Assembly: GCA_032433595.1 (NCBI GenBank)
Contig: JASWJB010000352.1
Location: forward strand, 1 to 43,067
DNA length: 43,067 nucleotides
From: Conoideocrella luteorostrata
Taxonomy: Eukaryota; Ascomycota; Sordariomycetes; Hypocreales; Clavicipitaceae
Direction: 5' to 3'
This document shows positions 11,399 to 23,578 of this stretch, in pieces; the first letter of the stretch is position 1; each line of letters starts with the position of its first letter. The notes under the pieces were generated by a model. It worked only from the letters and a program-made list of their open reading frames with translations. It did not search any database and was not told the DNA's origin. A program made the position numbers and the translations under genes.

Positions 11399-11790
11399 GC
11401 ATCTTGGATGGAAGGGATAGGAAGAGTGGCTTGTGCATCGTAGATAACTTGTTCCGCAACGAAAGAAAGTTACGGACCATTATCAGCAGATCAAGATACT
11501 CGCATGATGTTTTGAACTCGCAAACGATCTGTAGAAACAGTTTATCTTTTGCTTAGTGCGTGAGTGTGAAAAAATAAAAAAATAAAATTGTAGCCAGCCT
11601 GTGCGTGAACATCACTATTCATAATTTGTGCTCACTAGTGCATTCCTTTAATAAATAGACTACACAAAAGAAACTGAAATCCATTACATACTACTTCATA
11701 ATACTCTACATAGGGTCTTATTCCTCCTCCTTCTAGTCATTACACGTCTAATGCAGGAACTGTAAAAAAAACTACCTTGAAAAGAATCGA
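11399..11790. other. Shared 3' region of convergent SDR and PKS genes
   Basis: AT-rich spacer between two stop codons with AATAAA-like elements on the plus strand near 11570-11590 and A/T runs. Probably polyadenylation signals of both convergent genes. Confidence 0.5.
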
Positions 11791-14700
11791 TCATTTATTG
11801 AGGAATCCTGTGGCCTTCCAAGACCGAATGTATCGGCGTGCGACCTCGAGAGGCACGGGACCTTGTGCCGCCAATGTCGGCGAATGTGCTCTTGCCTTGG
11901 TTGTATCCAAAACGACTCCGTTGCAAGACATCCGTTCAAAGTGCTTCTCAAAAAAATCTGTCAGTCTCCGCGCTGGATTCTCCACATCCTTATCCAGAGG
12001 CGATCGACGGACCCGGCGAATCCATTCAGAAAATGGCACAATATTCACCTTTGGTATTTTCAATTCCTCTGTAAACATGGATACCATGTCACTCCAAGAC
12101 TGCCCAACCGGATTTTCGATGTGATAGATCGGGTCGCCTCCCTGCCCGTCGCTACCAAGAGCTAATTCGGCCATCGTTCCGGCTACCGTATCAACCGGTA
12201 CCCACTGTACCCTACCTTTAAGTGCGGGAAACGCCCGGAGAGCCTGCGCTGATCGCACCAAGAACGGGAAATGCTCAAAAGGGTTCCATACGCCGCTCAC
12301 AGCTGACCCAGCAATCTGGCCCGGCCGGACCACCATGGCTCGGAAGCGGTCTTGATGTCGATGGAGCGTCTCATCTAAAAGCCGTTCGCAGACCCATTTG
12401 GCCTCACTATATCCGTTCTGTAGGACGGAGTCGAGTGGCACTCTTTCTTCCAGCACCAAGGTCTGGTCCGGTGGAGGCTGGCCAACGACACCAATGGATG
12501 AGACCAATTGGAAGCAAACCCGTGGTGGCCGTACTGCAAGACTACCAACTTGGCTAGAAGACGACAGGGCGATGTCAGCAGCAAGATCGAGGAGGCGTCG
12601 CAGGGATTGAAACTGAGGTTCAAAAGCAGCCAGCGGACGTGTGGCGCTCATTGGCCACGCGTTATGGATGATGTGTGTTACAGTCTGAACAAGATGCGCA
12701 TATTCGGCCGATGACAGGCCGAGGTGCGGCTCTCTGGTGTCTGATGCGAACACTTGCAACTTTGATAAAGCCGCCGACGATAAGCTGATTCCGCGGGATG
12801 AAAGAGCTTCTTGCTGGCGGCGAAGGGGCGGCGACGACGAGTGGCTATTGGCTTTGCGATTTAGACAGACGACGCCAGCGACGGTCGGATCTTCGGCGAA
12901 TCGGGCAACTAGGTGGGATCCTAAGCTGCCAGTTCCACCCGTGATAATGAACACTGGAGCTCTACACTTGTTTACGCCTTCCGTTGGCAGGTTTGACACC
13001 GACATTGATGCCATGAAGTCGGAGGAGTACCGCGCCACATAGCTGTTGGCGTTAATCCGTCGTGTTTCTTTTTGGGTACATCTATGTCCTGTGGCATCAG
13101 ACGCTGGCTGTAGCCTCATATCAGGTTGCTTGTCCTTAAGATCACACGCAAGAGCCATGATAACTCTCTGGATACGATTCTCCGGCAAGCTGCCGTCTGT
13201 CCAGTCAACATGCCGGAAGCCTGCGCAACGCAGCGCAGTCTCCCACTGCTCTGCTGATACAATGGCATGTCGCCGGCCGTCGGCGAACCGCCACCAGCCT
13301 TCAAGCAAGCCGAAAACCAAGTTGACAAATGGGAGACTTTCCGTCATTTCGGTGAGAAGGAGTATGCCGTCCGGACGAAGCGTGGCGCACATGTTGGAAG
13401 CAGACTCGGCAAGGTTGGCGGTGGCGTGCACAGCGTTGCTTGCAATAACAACGTGCTGATTGGCCTGGAGAGCTGCGGTCGGAGGCTTCTCGATGTCGTG
13501 AACGAGAAATCGCATGAACGGATATCGTTTTGCAAACGTTCGCCGTGCTTGCGCTACCATCGACGGTGAGAGATCGGTAATTGTATACTCGACAGGCACG
13601 TTCAGGCTGGAAAGTATTGGGGCAATCACTTGGGTTGTGCCGCCAGTACCAGCACCCATCTCCACGATGCGGAATGGGCCATGAAAGTCGGGAGGCAGCG
13701 TTTTTATGACCATGAAGATTAAGTCTCGAACCTGCTCGTAGAATAAGCGGTTGAATGGGAGGTCACAGTAGAGTCCTCGAACAAGATCCCGCCCCTCAGA
13801 TCCTCTGAATAAAATGTGAATGCCGTCTTTTTTGTTGCCAATTACATCCGCCAAGTTTTTTCCTGCGTAATACGTAAGTTTGTGAGATTCTGCCCACCCG
13901 TCACTAGTCCTCAACATTTCTTGTAAAATAGCTTCGCTTGTCTGACGAGGGACAGAATTGGCGGTGCGTGTCCTGCGCATGTCTTTATTGTCGGAATCAA
14001 TCAGCCTTCCTTCCTTTTCCAAGAAGCTGTACATCCAGTTGACCAGGTGAGAGTGCTGTGGAGAATGTTCGATGGTCTCGATGAGCTGGCCAGGGCATGC
14101 CATTCGCAGAGGGCTCCCAAGTTGATCAAATGCCTCAACAACAAGCGCAACGCATAGCTTTGCTGAGCGAGCGAGAACGAACTCTTCGGTCTCGGCTAAT
14201 CCAGCATCTTTGAGTCTCTGATCAGTAGATGCCTTCACTGTTGCAAATGCATCGAGGATGTCCAACTGGGACAGCTGCGATTCATCGCAATTGCTTATGG
14301 CTGAATCTATTCTGGGTTGAATCGGTTCTGAAACATCGCCACTATTCCCGTCAATGGGTGAAGAAGGGTCGCTGCTTGACGGTGTAGCCATGGTAATTTG
14401 GGTAATCGATCCAGAAGAAGAGCTGCCTTCGATATCGTCATCGATGCTAGGTTCCTGTAAGTCTACCTCCCGGTTGGATACGCCGATGATTGTCAATATA
14501 TGTGCTGCAAAGTCACTGAATCTCGTGCTGGTTTCCAAAACAAGCTGCGACATGTTTATATGGCATTCGAAGACCTTCTCGATCTCACCAGCTAACTCCA
14601 TACCCGCTAGTGAGTCGATTCCCAAGTCCGTAAGCTCAGACTCATCCTTGATTTCAGTTTTTTCAATGCCTGACACGGTTGCTACAACATCTCTGATCTT

Positions 14701-17700
14701 TGATTTCAGGATTTGACAGGGAGAAGGGGTTATTTGGGAGGATGTAACGTTTGCTGCCGTTTCCTTGCTGCTAAATTTGGTGGCCTTGTCTTCCATCTCT
14801 GTATGGCTGGCGACGATGACTGCAGAACTGTCCGTTAACCTTACCAATAATCTGCTCATTGACGACTTGGAAATTTTGTCGTATCTAATTCCTAGTAAAA
14901 TCTCTACTAACCGACCATCAGAAGCATCAAAAACGAAAACATTAGTTGTGAAGGTCTTCTCAGACTCACGGCGATGCTTTGCCAAGACATGCCACGTCCT
15001 GTCTTCTGAGCAGCGCCTGCTGTCTCGAGCAAGCTCTGGTGAAGTGAGAACTGCATCACAGCCAGTAGCCAGAAACATGGCTGCTCCAACTGGCTCTGGA
15101 TTTGCCATACAGTTCACCCACACACCAGCTACTTGGCTATAAGCGTCTTCAACGGGTAATTTACCCAGCCAGCTTCCGTAGCCGGAGATGTCATGAGCTT
15201 CAGCACCATTTACAACGCCTGCGGAATCATTCCCTCGACCAACCACTCGACGTACTCGGCGATATAGAGCCCCATAGTCAATCACGTCGGCAAGGGAACG
15301 GTAAATGCTGTAGCCTTGCAGACCGCTATCTATTCCATCGTCATCATGAAGTATTGAGACACACATGTCATGGGTGACAAACTCCCCATATTTTGCGAAC
15401 TCATCAGCAGCTTCTCGAACAGAGCATAGTTCCAACATTCCTCGAACGCATACAGTCGTCTTGTTGCTATCGTCGGGCTGCTGTCCAAATGTTGTGGTCA
15501 TAATCTTCCAGTGCCACTTTCGACGACTTGGGGCATCTTGGGCGGCGTCAAACTTTAGCCACGCCGTTTGGGAACTGTTAATGCATAGTGGCGCCTCGTT
15601 CCGCATTTCGCGAACAATTGGGTACAGGTCACGGCAAGTAGCACCATCATGAATACTATACAATGCCTGAATGGCCATGTTGTACTCGAGTGTTGCGGGG
15701 CATATAGGAGCAGTCTGAACCGCAACATGTGGTAGAACAAAGACCTTATATTCTTCAGCCTCGGTGTTGATCTTAAAGAGGGCGGAGCGTCTCTCTGCGT
15801 CTTCATATCCGGAGAAACTCCACAATTTACGTGAACGGTCATCATGGAGTTGTGAAAGGTCTCGAATTGCCGGCAGTAGCGGTTTCAGATCTAGCCAATG
15901 CCGACTTTTCTCAAACTGGTACGGTGGCAGCAGCAAGGTTCGATGATCAGAAGTAGCCCGTGGGCCGTAGTGAGGCCAAAAAGTCTGTTTTAGACCATCT
16001 TCCCACAAAGAAAGAGTTACAGCTGAGAGCTGTTCCAGCCCTTCACCGTTCGTCAGCCTAATTCCATGAAATCGACACTGAGAGTTCGACGATAGCGATC
16101 TACGGGCCATTGACGTAATCTTGGAGTTGGATCCAGCCTCGATCCAAATTGCCGAAGGGTAATCTTGTGCCAGCCTCTGGACGGCGTGATGAAAAAAGAC
16201 TGGCATTCTCATGTGATTTGCCACAAAATTAGATCCCAGATCTGAGACTGCTGAAGCTGCCTCAGTTGCTCGTTCTACCCGAAGTTTTTCGCTGTGGAAT
16301 ATGAGGTCTGATCCGAGATGCTCCAAGCTCGGCAATAACGGATCGACAAGAGCGGAATGGAAGGCGTGAGAGACATCAAGTCTTTTACTCTTCAATGATG
16401 CGTATTTGACGCTGCTTGACAGTGTGAGAGCAACTTGATCCATTGCCGGTGACGATCCCGCAACGGTAAAGCTCTGTGGGCCGTTATAACAGGCAATGCT
16501 GGCGGGGCTGCTGTCCTGGCAAACTTGGTTCGATTCTTCAAGTAAGTGTTGCACCACCCGGAAATCTCCCTCTACTGCCATCATAGCTCCCCTATCTAGC
16601 GACCAATAGTCATTGATAATTTTGGCACGTTCTGCAACGAGTTTTATTCCATCACTGAGATCCAAGACCTGCGCAACACAGAGAGCAGTGATCTCGCCAA
16701 AGCTATGCCCTACTACCGCTGTCACATCTAGCCCGCAGACAATCCAGCTTCGGGCACACGAGTATTGGACAGAGAAGAGCATAGTCTGTAGATGTACTGG
16801 GTCCTGAATGGCTGTGCCCAAGAAGATTTTTGGGTAAATACTCTTTAATCCAAGTGACTGAATTATGCTGTCACAACTGTCTAGGTTGTGTCTTATAAGA
16901 GGCACGGCATCATATATTCTGCGGTCAAAGTCAATTAATCTGGAACTTTGACCCCCAAAGCACAGTATGACCGGCCGAGTCGGTTTCACATGGATTACCT
17001 TCTGCGGAGTGACTGTGGAGAGCTGGTAGACTAAATCATCCATTGTGTTGCAGCGCAGGAGGAAAGCGTATGGTAGTGTGCGGTTCGATTGCCGGCTCAA
17101 GTTAAACGATACGTCGACCAATGAAATAGCTTCTCTCTTTTTTTGGGCGTCGCTCGTAAGAAATGCAACGAGCTTGGCAGAGTAGGCTATGACACTGCGA
17201 ATATCGAATCCAAAGATTCGAAAAGGAAGACTGGCATGGTCTGGCCACAATATCGATGATCTCGGTGACGTCGAAGGAGGCAGTGTGACAACCATAGCCG
17301 CGTTGGAGCCACTAGCTCCATAATTATTAATGAGTGCTGCCTTGTACTTTTCCCGCCATGGCTGCAGCTTAGTTAGGACTTCAACCATATCAGAAGCTGG
17401 TGACGCGTTCAGGCGATGGCTTAGTGTGCTATGGCTTGGTTGCGGCGGAATAAAGCTAGCTTGCATCATGAGGATAACCTTGATCAGTGAAACGACTCCT
17501 GAAGCACTTTCAGTGTGTCCAACTAATCCCTTGACAGACCCGAGGGAAATGGGCTTCTGCCTAATAGATCCTCCAAGGACCATACGGATAGCTTCATACT
17601 CTGCCGAATCTCCTACAGGTGTTCCAGTTCCCTGTTATTACATGTTTAGTTCCCGTTACTAAACGCCAGAGGGGTATTTGAATATGAAACGTACATGTGC

Positions 17701-20056
17701 CTCCACCAAGGAGATATCATGTGGCTCGAGCTCGGCTTGCTGAATCACGTCGCGAAACAGGTGGGAGAGAGACGGTGCATGCGGCACAAACATGGGGACA
17801 GAGTTGTCGTTTTGGTATACGGCCGTGCTGGCAAATATGAAATGTCAGTTAGCTCAAATAATCTCATAATAAGGATGACAAGTCATTAATGGATGATTCA
17901 CAGAGCGCAATGCCCTGCTTTCAATCAGAACGCGCTGTCATGGAAAGGAAAACAAACCTGGCAATTCTTCCAAAAATCTGATTTCCGTCGACAAGAGCAG
18001 AAGGCATCGACTTAAGAAAGACACAAGAAATACCCTCTCCTCGACAGTATCCATCTGCCCCTTCATCAAAGGGTTTACATTGCCCTGTAGGGCTGAGAAA
18101 CCGAGCGCCGGCCAAGTTTTGGAACCACGTCTCCTTTCCAAGCAGGTTGACCCCTCCGGCCAGCGCAGCACTGCATTCACCAGAACGTATGGCACGTACT
18201 GCGGAATGAATGGCCACTGCTGATCCCGAACATGCTGTATCAAAAGTCATCGATGGGCCTGTCCACCCGAAGAAGTGCGATATACGGCCGGAAATGAACC
18301 CGCGCAAAAGCCCAGTTACGGTGAAGGCGCCAGCGGGGTGGCACGCAGCGTTGTCATCATAGTCAGTCGCGCATACACCCAAATAGACGCCGATGTGCTT
18401 GTTGACCTGCAACTCAGTCGTTGAATGGGCCTCTGAACTGTAGTACCCAGACTGCTCAACTGCTTGGTACGCTGCTTCAAGCAACAGGCGCTGTTGCGGA
18501 TCCATTGCGGAGCTTTCACGTGGACTCCTACGGAAGAACTTATGGTCAAAGGAATCAGCGTCGCGGACAAAGTTGCCGTACCATTTTGTCGTCTCAGGTA
18601 TGCCAGAGTTTCGCCGGGGGCTGTATCCGCAAGGCACTCGTTCTCTGGGTACTTGTACATGTTGGGATATTCCATCACGAAGAATAGATTCATATTCTAT
18701 GGGGTCGTCGGCACCGGCAACTTTAATTGACATGCCCACGATGGCAATATCGCAGTCATCAGCCGGTCTATGGAGTTGCGTACGGCCATTTGACAATGAG
18801 GGAGTAGCTTGTGAAGCAGGGAAGGGAGCGGCTGTGCCACGATCAACTTCTCCTTCATGAAAGATTGACTCATCATTGATGAATTGCTTCATGTCAATTT
18901 TCTCCTCTAATTGAGGAAAATGCTTGATCGACAATCGTAGACTGCGTACAAGAGACGGAGGTACTCCAGGACCGGTCGACAAAGACACAAGTCGCCTTTT
19001 TGCGCTGTCTGGATTCTTGATATTTTCTATGGCAGTCGACAGAGTATTGTACCAGTCACACTGTTGCCCAAGAAGCTCTGTCAATGCAATTACGTGGAGC
19101 GACCCTGTTTGAACGGCTCGTCCACGGCCAGAGTTGGCATGAGTTGGTAGCAGCAGCCTCTCAGCGGTTGGCAATGAAAGAAGTTCCCGCTGCTCATCGC
19201 AAATTTGGATCAATTCTTCGATGTAGTGATGATTCTCTGCATCTGAGTGGAAACGGCCGCGCAGCTGCATCGGAGTAGCCGTGATTCCAGCCTGTTTAAG
19301 CTCTGTCAACAAGCTTGGAGCCATGAGTTGAGACACTGTGACGGTGGCCCGGTTTTCATCAAACCACACTGAAACATACGCATCATCGACATAGTGAGAC
19401 ACTATTGCTTCCAGCTGGACTTTACCCTCTCTTCCCCCTTGCCAGGCCGTCCCATATGACTGGGCGCGGCCATTGCAATGAGTTGCGTCGGAAGCATCTA
19501 TCACCATTCCAGTCAACGCAGCCAAACAAATGGCAACAGCAGCATTATGATTCCACTCCTCAGCGTTACCGGCACTTGCAGTAGCAAATACAGCCAGCAA
19601 TCCAGTGCAAAATCCGAGAAGAACCGTTTTGGAGTCGCCATATATTGGATTGGCGGAGTTGGTGTCAATAAACATGGTGTGAGGGTCGAGCTCGTTGGGA
19701 TAGCGAGCATGAACATAGCGCCGATATTGTATCAGCTGCAGGATGGTAGTCAGAGGTGCAAGAAGTGTATTTGGTAAACCATCGCTCCAATCGTCAAGAG
19801 CCCTTGACGTCGGCGGCGTTTCCGTCAGCCATGTTTGGAGCTGTGCTAGCAGCCAGTCACCAGGTATGGAGCGTAGATTCGGAATCTTGGCTAAGGCTCT
19901 TGGCCAAATTGAAGGAAGACTCGCAAGTGCATCAACGGCCCAGGTCTCATGTCTTATCGCAGAGTTTATATGTGTGATGGATTCGCTGCTGAAGCTCGCA
20001 ACTTGTGGCCCAAACAGGAGGATGTCGGGTCCCAAATTCTTCGAGAGGCTACCCAT
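11791..20056 (-). CDS. Non-reducing polyketide synthase, SAT-KS-AT-PT-ACP-CMeT-R
   Basis: Three exons (20056-17958, 17827-17695, 17631-11791) join in frame to 2690 residues. SAT: GFCTG with Cys150, His270. KS: starts about 435; DTACS with Cys609, EAHGTGTP (His744) spanning intron 2, and GHTES (His783). AT: GHSFGE, Ser1054. PT: His1379 in [13 protein letters not shown] and Asp1573 in DAYSQ. One ACP: LGIDSL, Ser1751. C-methyltransferase: [11 protein letters not shown] at 2067-2077. R domain: TGGTGSLG at 2308-2315, YSEAK with Tyr2485 and Lys2489. All catalytic residues are kept. The architecture is that of C-methylating, reductively releasing NR-PKSs (citrinin, azaphilone and Monascus pigment synthases, about 2600-2800 aa), which yield methylated aldehydes. 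The start at MGSLSK fits the family; the frame runs upstream to 20251 without homology. It is the core enzyme of the cluster and probably starts an azaphilone-type pathway. Confidence 0.96.
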
Positions 20057-21309
20057 GTTCGGTCTTATGCCAAGGTAAGCTTGGCTGCAAAAGTTTTCTT
20101 CTTCTCTTTGTTTTTTTCTACGAAAATAAAAATACAACTGCAAAAAATAGGTATGGTCATTCGGCGGGTTGTATCTTAGACGAGTATCTAGCAAAGGAGC
20201 CTTAATTCTCCGAGAGGAGCGGGAATCTTTTTCCCGTAACTTGAGCATCACCAGCTTACACTTGTCCTAACCAATTATGCTAATTGCCAAAACACGAGGG
20301 TCCCCCCCCCCCCCTCCCCCCCTCGGGGGTTAGTACCTAGTACCTCTATGCCGTCCTGGGTACTTCTGTATAAGCAGCTGCCGTCCTGCTTACGACCTAA
20401 ACATAACTAGTCCGTATGGAGCACAGTGGAGAGTGATCACAGTGAGAGCCGGGCGGAGGACGCTAGTGTTGGGGGCGGCGGCATGATTATTTGCTTTAAA
20501 CCCCTTGCTGGCTTCTACGGGAGATTTGGGCTAACCAATATAGCGGCTATTTTTGCAGATCCAAGGCTAACTTCGGAGCATGCCCAGAAAGGAACTTGCC
20601 GAAGGTTGCCATCTCAAAGCAGGCTTCGATACAATCATGATAACAACTTACGTCAATAAAGGCAGTTATGGATCATATGGCTCGGTGGCACGGTATCTTG
20701 ACCTTCATTACTGTCTATTCACGAGGAGCAGCTATTTTTACACCGTATCCATGTCTGGATACAGTCAAGATAGAATATTGGTCAGACCTGTCTAATTTTA
20801 TTTGATCCCATAGTATTATTCCTAATCATCCGTTGTGGAAGGATTCTGTGGCTTGATCTAGTCTTCTATTATTGATCGCTGCCAAGACCGTGGTTTGCAC
20901 CTAGTCCGGTAGTTAGGGTACGCGCTAGATTCGACAATGTTGTTGCAGTCAGGAAGGAGGCTTTCCATAGCTCCTAGGGAATATCAGGCTCATGGCTGCC
21001 CGATAGGTTTAACTGTAATTCCACATAATTCTGGGCGACAGCTTATTGGTACATTTAATGCAGATACCAAAAAAAATACGCATGTGTTGCAGCGCGCGTG
21101 GTCAAGCGGCCTATGAAGCATGCCCGAAATACTTTAAATACAACGCGCACTAAGAAAGTCGTAGCTGGCGCTGGCGTTAAACGATCGATAAAGAGGAAAA
21201 GGCTGGAAATACTATCACTGTCTCATGCCTGTATGAGCCATTTTTGGGCGAATGAAGCATCGCCATTGGGGCTTTAACCATCTTCGTGGCTGATGTTCTC
21301 TTGATGACA
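20057..21309. other. PKS upstream region with interrupted poly-C tract
   Basis: About 1.25 kb between the PKS start and the stop of the flavin monooxygenase, both on the minus strand. It contains C13-T-C7-T-C followed by five G at 20302-20329 and a pyrimidine-rich segment just upstream of the PKS start. No coding frame is convincing. The PKS promoter must lie in the first few hundred bases. Confidence 0.5.
20302..20329. repeat. Interrupted poly-C tract
   Basis: C13, T, C7, T, C, then five G, between the PKS and monooxygenase genes. Similar C runs occur at 6-22, 23220-23231 and 43040-43060. Confidence 0.9.
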
Positions 21310-22773
21310 CTACCCGGCGTACTGCAACCTCTCTTGATACCTCTTTCTCGTCTCTTCTACCATTGCATCAACGCTATAATCTGAGATGATCTTCTGCCGC
21401 GACTCAAGCTCCCTTTGCAGTTTGAATGGATCATCACCGCAATCAGGCCGCATCCACTCGTAGATATCGCCCGTCTCCCTAGAACTGTGTACGAGCCATT
21501 GTGTTCTCGCATATCTGACATCCTCAAATGCCTTCAATGCAGACACGAGGCGCTCCTTCTGGCTTCTCTCTGGCACGTTTGTTACCGACTTCTCTTCTGT
21601 CGCAAGGGCCAGGGCGGTAGCCAGCGCGAGGGCGTCTTCCATGCCCATGCCGGCGCCTGCTCCGTGGTGCGGCGAGCTCGCGTGTGCTGCGTCACCCGCG
21701 AGACAGACCCGGCATTTAGCATACACGGGAGCGGGATGGTCCGCTGTGTCGAAAATGCCCCAAGTTGTGAGCGATTCCGGCAGATGGGCGATGAGGGCTT
21801 GGATCTCAGGGCGCCAGCCCGCAAGGCGCTCCTCGAGCTGGGCTTTAGCACCCACGCGGGTCATCTGGGGCACCAGAATATGACTGTCATCGCCGTCATG
21901 AGCCCAAGGCTTGTCTTGATTCAGAAAGATGACCATGTTCAGGAGGGTATGTTGCGCCACGGGGTAGCTGAGAACATGAGCACCGGGTCCCATGTGCATG
22001 CAGTGATTGTGCGGTTTGGACGAGCCCAAGGCGGCCTCCGCGTCCGCCATAGGAATAATGGCGCGATAGCAGGTCTTGTGAGAGAAAGACGGGATGCTGG
22101 CTTGCGGATGACTCAACGCGAGGAGCTGCTGGCGGACGCGAGAGCGAACACCGTCACAACCGACGAGTACGTGTGCCATGGCCGTAGTACCGTCAGCGAA
22201 TTGAAGCACCACTGGTGATTCGGAGGAAGGCTCGTCTTGATAACTGACCAGTTCTTTGTTGAAATGCATACTGTCTTCCGGCAGGGATCGTGACATGTCC
22301 TGCAGGAGCTGGGAGCGCAGACAGCTCCACCAATCCATTCCATTGTTGGGCATCTGAAACAGCAGTTTGCCTTCTGAGTTTGCGGCATCACGGCTGTCCT
22401 TGTCGTGATGATATCCGTCCCAGTAGTTGTCCATTGCAGACAGGTTGTAGTTCGCTACCCTTCTCAGTGACGCCATCACGACTGGGCTCAGCAAGGTTAT
22501 GCTCTTGCGAGCGACGCCGGTAAATGCGAATCCAACGCCAATCTCGGAAACTTGCCCGGCCCTCTCGTAGACGTCCACGCGCACTCCGCGTTGGATGAGA
22601 CCCAGGGCCAATGCGATGCCTACGATGCCACCGCCGACAATAGCCACTGTTATGTTAGACGTGTTGTCATCACGCTCGGCTTCAATACCACCACCATTTG
22701 CCTGGCAAGCAATCTCTGGTGATCCGCCGCTGTGTTGCTGCCCATCGGGAGTCGTCTCTGTACTGTTTACCAT
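21310..22773 (-). CDS. FAD-dependent monooxygenase (aromatic hydroxylase, probably dearomatising)
   Basis: A single-exon gene of 487 residues. After a low-complexity polar leader of about 40 residues comes the FAD-binding fold: GGGIVG at 47-52 with the acidic residue of VYERA near 70, the DG motif in VGCDGVRSRV (206-208) and the GD motif in CLAGDAAHASSPHHGAG (360-361). This is the salicylate-hydroxylase-like class A flavin monooxygenase fold. In azaphilone, sorbicillinoid and tropolone pathways such enzymes (MrPigN, AzaH, SorbC, TropB) hydroxylate the methylated resorcylic aldehyde and dearomatise it; I infer this role from its position next to an R-domain NR-PKS. No signal peptide or membrane anchor is seen, so it is probably cytosolic. 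It is codirectional with the PKS and the lipase gene. Confidence 0.93.
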   Translation of the reverse strand: MVNSTETTPDGQQHSGGSPEIACQANGGGIEAERDDNTSNITVAIVGGGIVGIALALGLIQRGVRVDVYERAGQVSEIGVGFAFTGVARKSITLLSPVVMASLRRVANYNLSAMDNYWDGYHHDKDSRDAANSEGKLLFQMPNNGMDWWSCLRSQLLQDMSRSLPEDSMHFNKELVSYQDEPSSESPVVLQFADGTTAMAHVLVGCDGVRSRVRQQLLALSHPQASIPSFSHKTCYRAIIPMADAEAALGSSKPHNHCMHMGPGAHVLSYPVAQHTLLNMVIFLNQDKPWAHDGDDSHILVPQMTRVGAKAQLEERLAGWRPEIQALIAHLPESLTTWGIFDTADHPAPVYAKCRVCLAGDAAHASSPHHGAGAGMGMEDALALATALALATEEKSVTNVPERSQKERLVSALKAFEDVRYARTQWLVHSSRETGDIYEWMRPDCGDDPFKLQRELESRQKIISDYSVDAMVEETRKRYQERLQYAG

Positions 22774-23578
22774 TGTTGGAGCACTGTAGAATATAGAGGA
22801 GCGTGCTCACCGCTTCAGAACCAGCGTCCTTGTGGAGGCCGAGTGTGAAAGCGTTTTTAATATTGTGAAGTTGCCGGCACTCCGCATTGCGCATCATGAA
22901 CTGGTTTTCCCTCCAATGTATGAATGTCTGATCGCCTGGACGGCTCAATATTGGGCCGAAGAGAGAAAGGGAATGGCTAGGGGGTGGGGGGCATCAGCGA
23001 CCATTCGATGGACGCGCATCACAGCGCCTTGATCCTTCGGAGTACGCGGCTTAGATAGGGCCATTTCACGACTAGTTAGGTACTTACGGAAAACAATACC
23101 ATGTGCTTGAGTTGAGTTATGCAAGTGTTCCAACCAGCGTCGCATCTGGGGGAGTGGAGGTGGGGGGTCCCTTTACGCACCTCAATAAGCCCAGGAGCAA
23201 TCCAGCAAACTCCACCACCTCCCCCCCCCCCTCCCTCCTCCCAGATAGGGTTGGTTTGGCATCTACCTGGCCAAGTTTCGTTATAGCTCCATGCAAGTAC
23301 CCTAATATTAAATAAGCAGCAACGGGCAATTTCTACAAAAATTGGCAATAATAGTTTAAATGTCTCAGGAATCATGTTTAGAACCCAAAGACGATGCTAG
23401 AAGTGATCGGTATTCTCGAAAATAGATCGCGTTAATAAAACAAACTATAAATTCACAGCTGAATCAATTTCTAGCTAAAATTCAAGGACAAGAAGAGGCA
23501 TAACTCCTCGTGAAATTAGCCATAAACCCAGGACCATTGTTACTAATTAAATGAACCGTAGCCATTTAAGCCTTTTGG
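22774..23578. other. Intergenic with C-rich tract
   Basis: Upstream region of the monooxygenase and 3' region of the esterase. A CT-rich tract lies at about 23212-23242. The G/C-homopolymer gives rise to spurious glycine- and proline-rich frames. No gene is seen. Confidence 0.5.

Noticed and set aside
13046..13459. Several plus-strand frames over the PKS
   Set aside because: Antisense shadows of the polyketide synthase coding sequence; no domains.
20057..20251. Upstream in-frame extension of the PKS to an earlier ATG
   Set aside because: The extra 65 residues are basic and show no SAT similarity, whereas [16 protein letters not shown] fits the usual SAT start.
21090..21130. tRNA-like segment (GCGCGCGTGGTCAAGCGGCC)
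   Set aside because: It resembles a D-arm, but no anticodon arm, T-loop GGTTCGA box or acceptor pairing follows.
21415..22218. Plus-strand open frame of 267 codons
   Set aside because: A shadow of the GC-rich flavin monooxygenase gene on the minus strand, which carries all FAD motifs.
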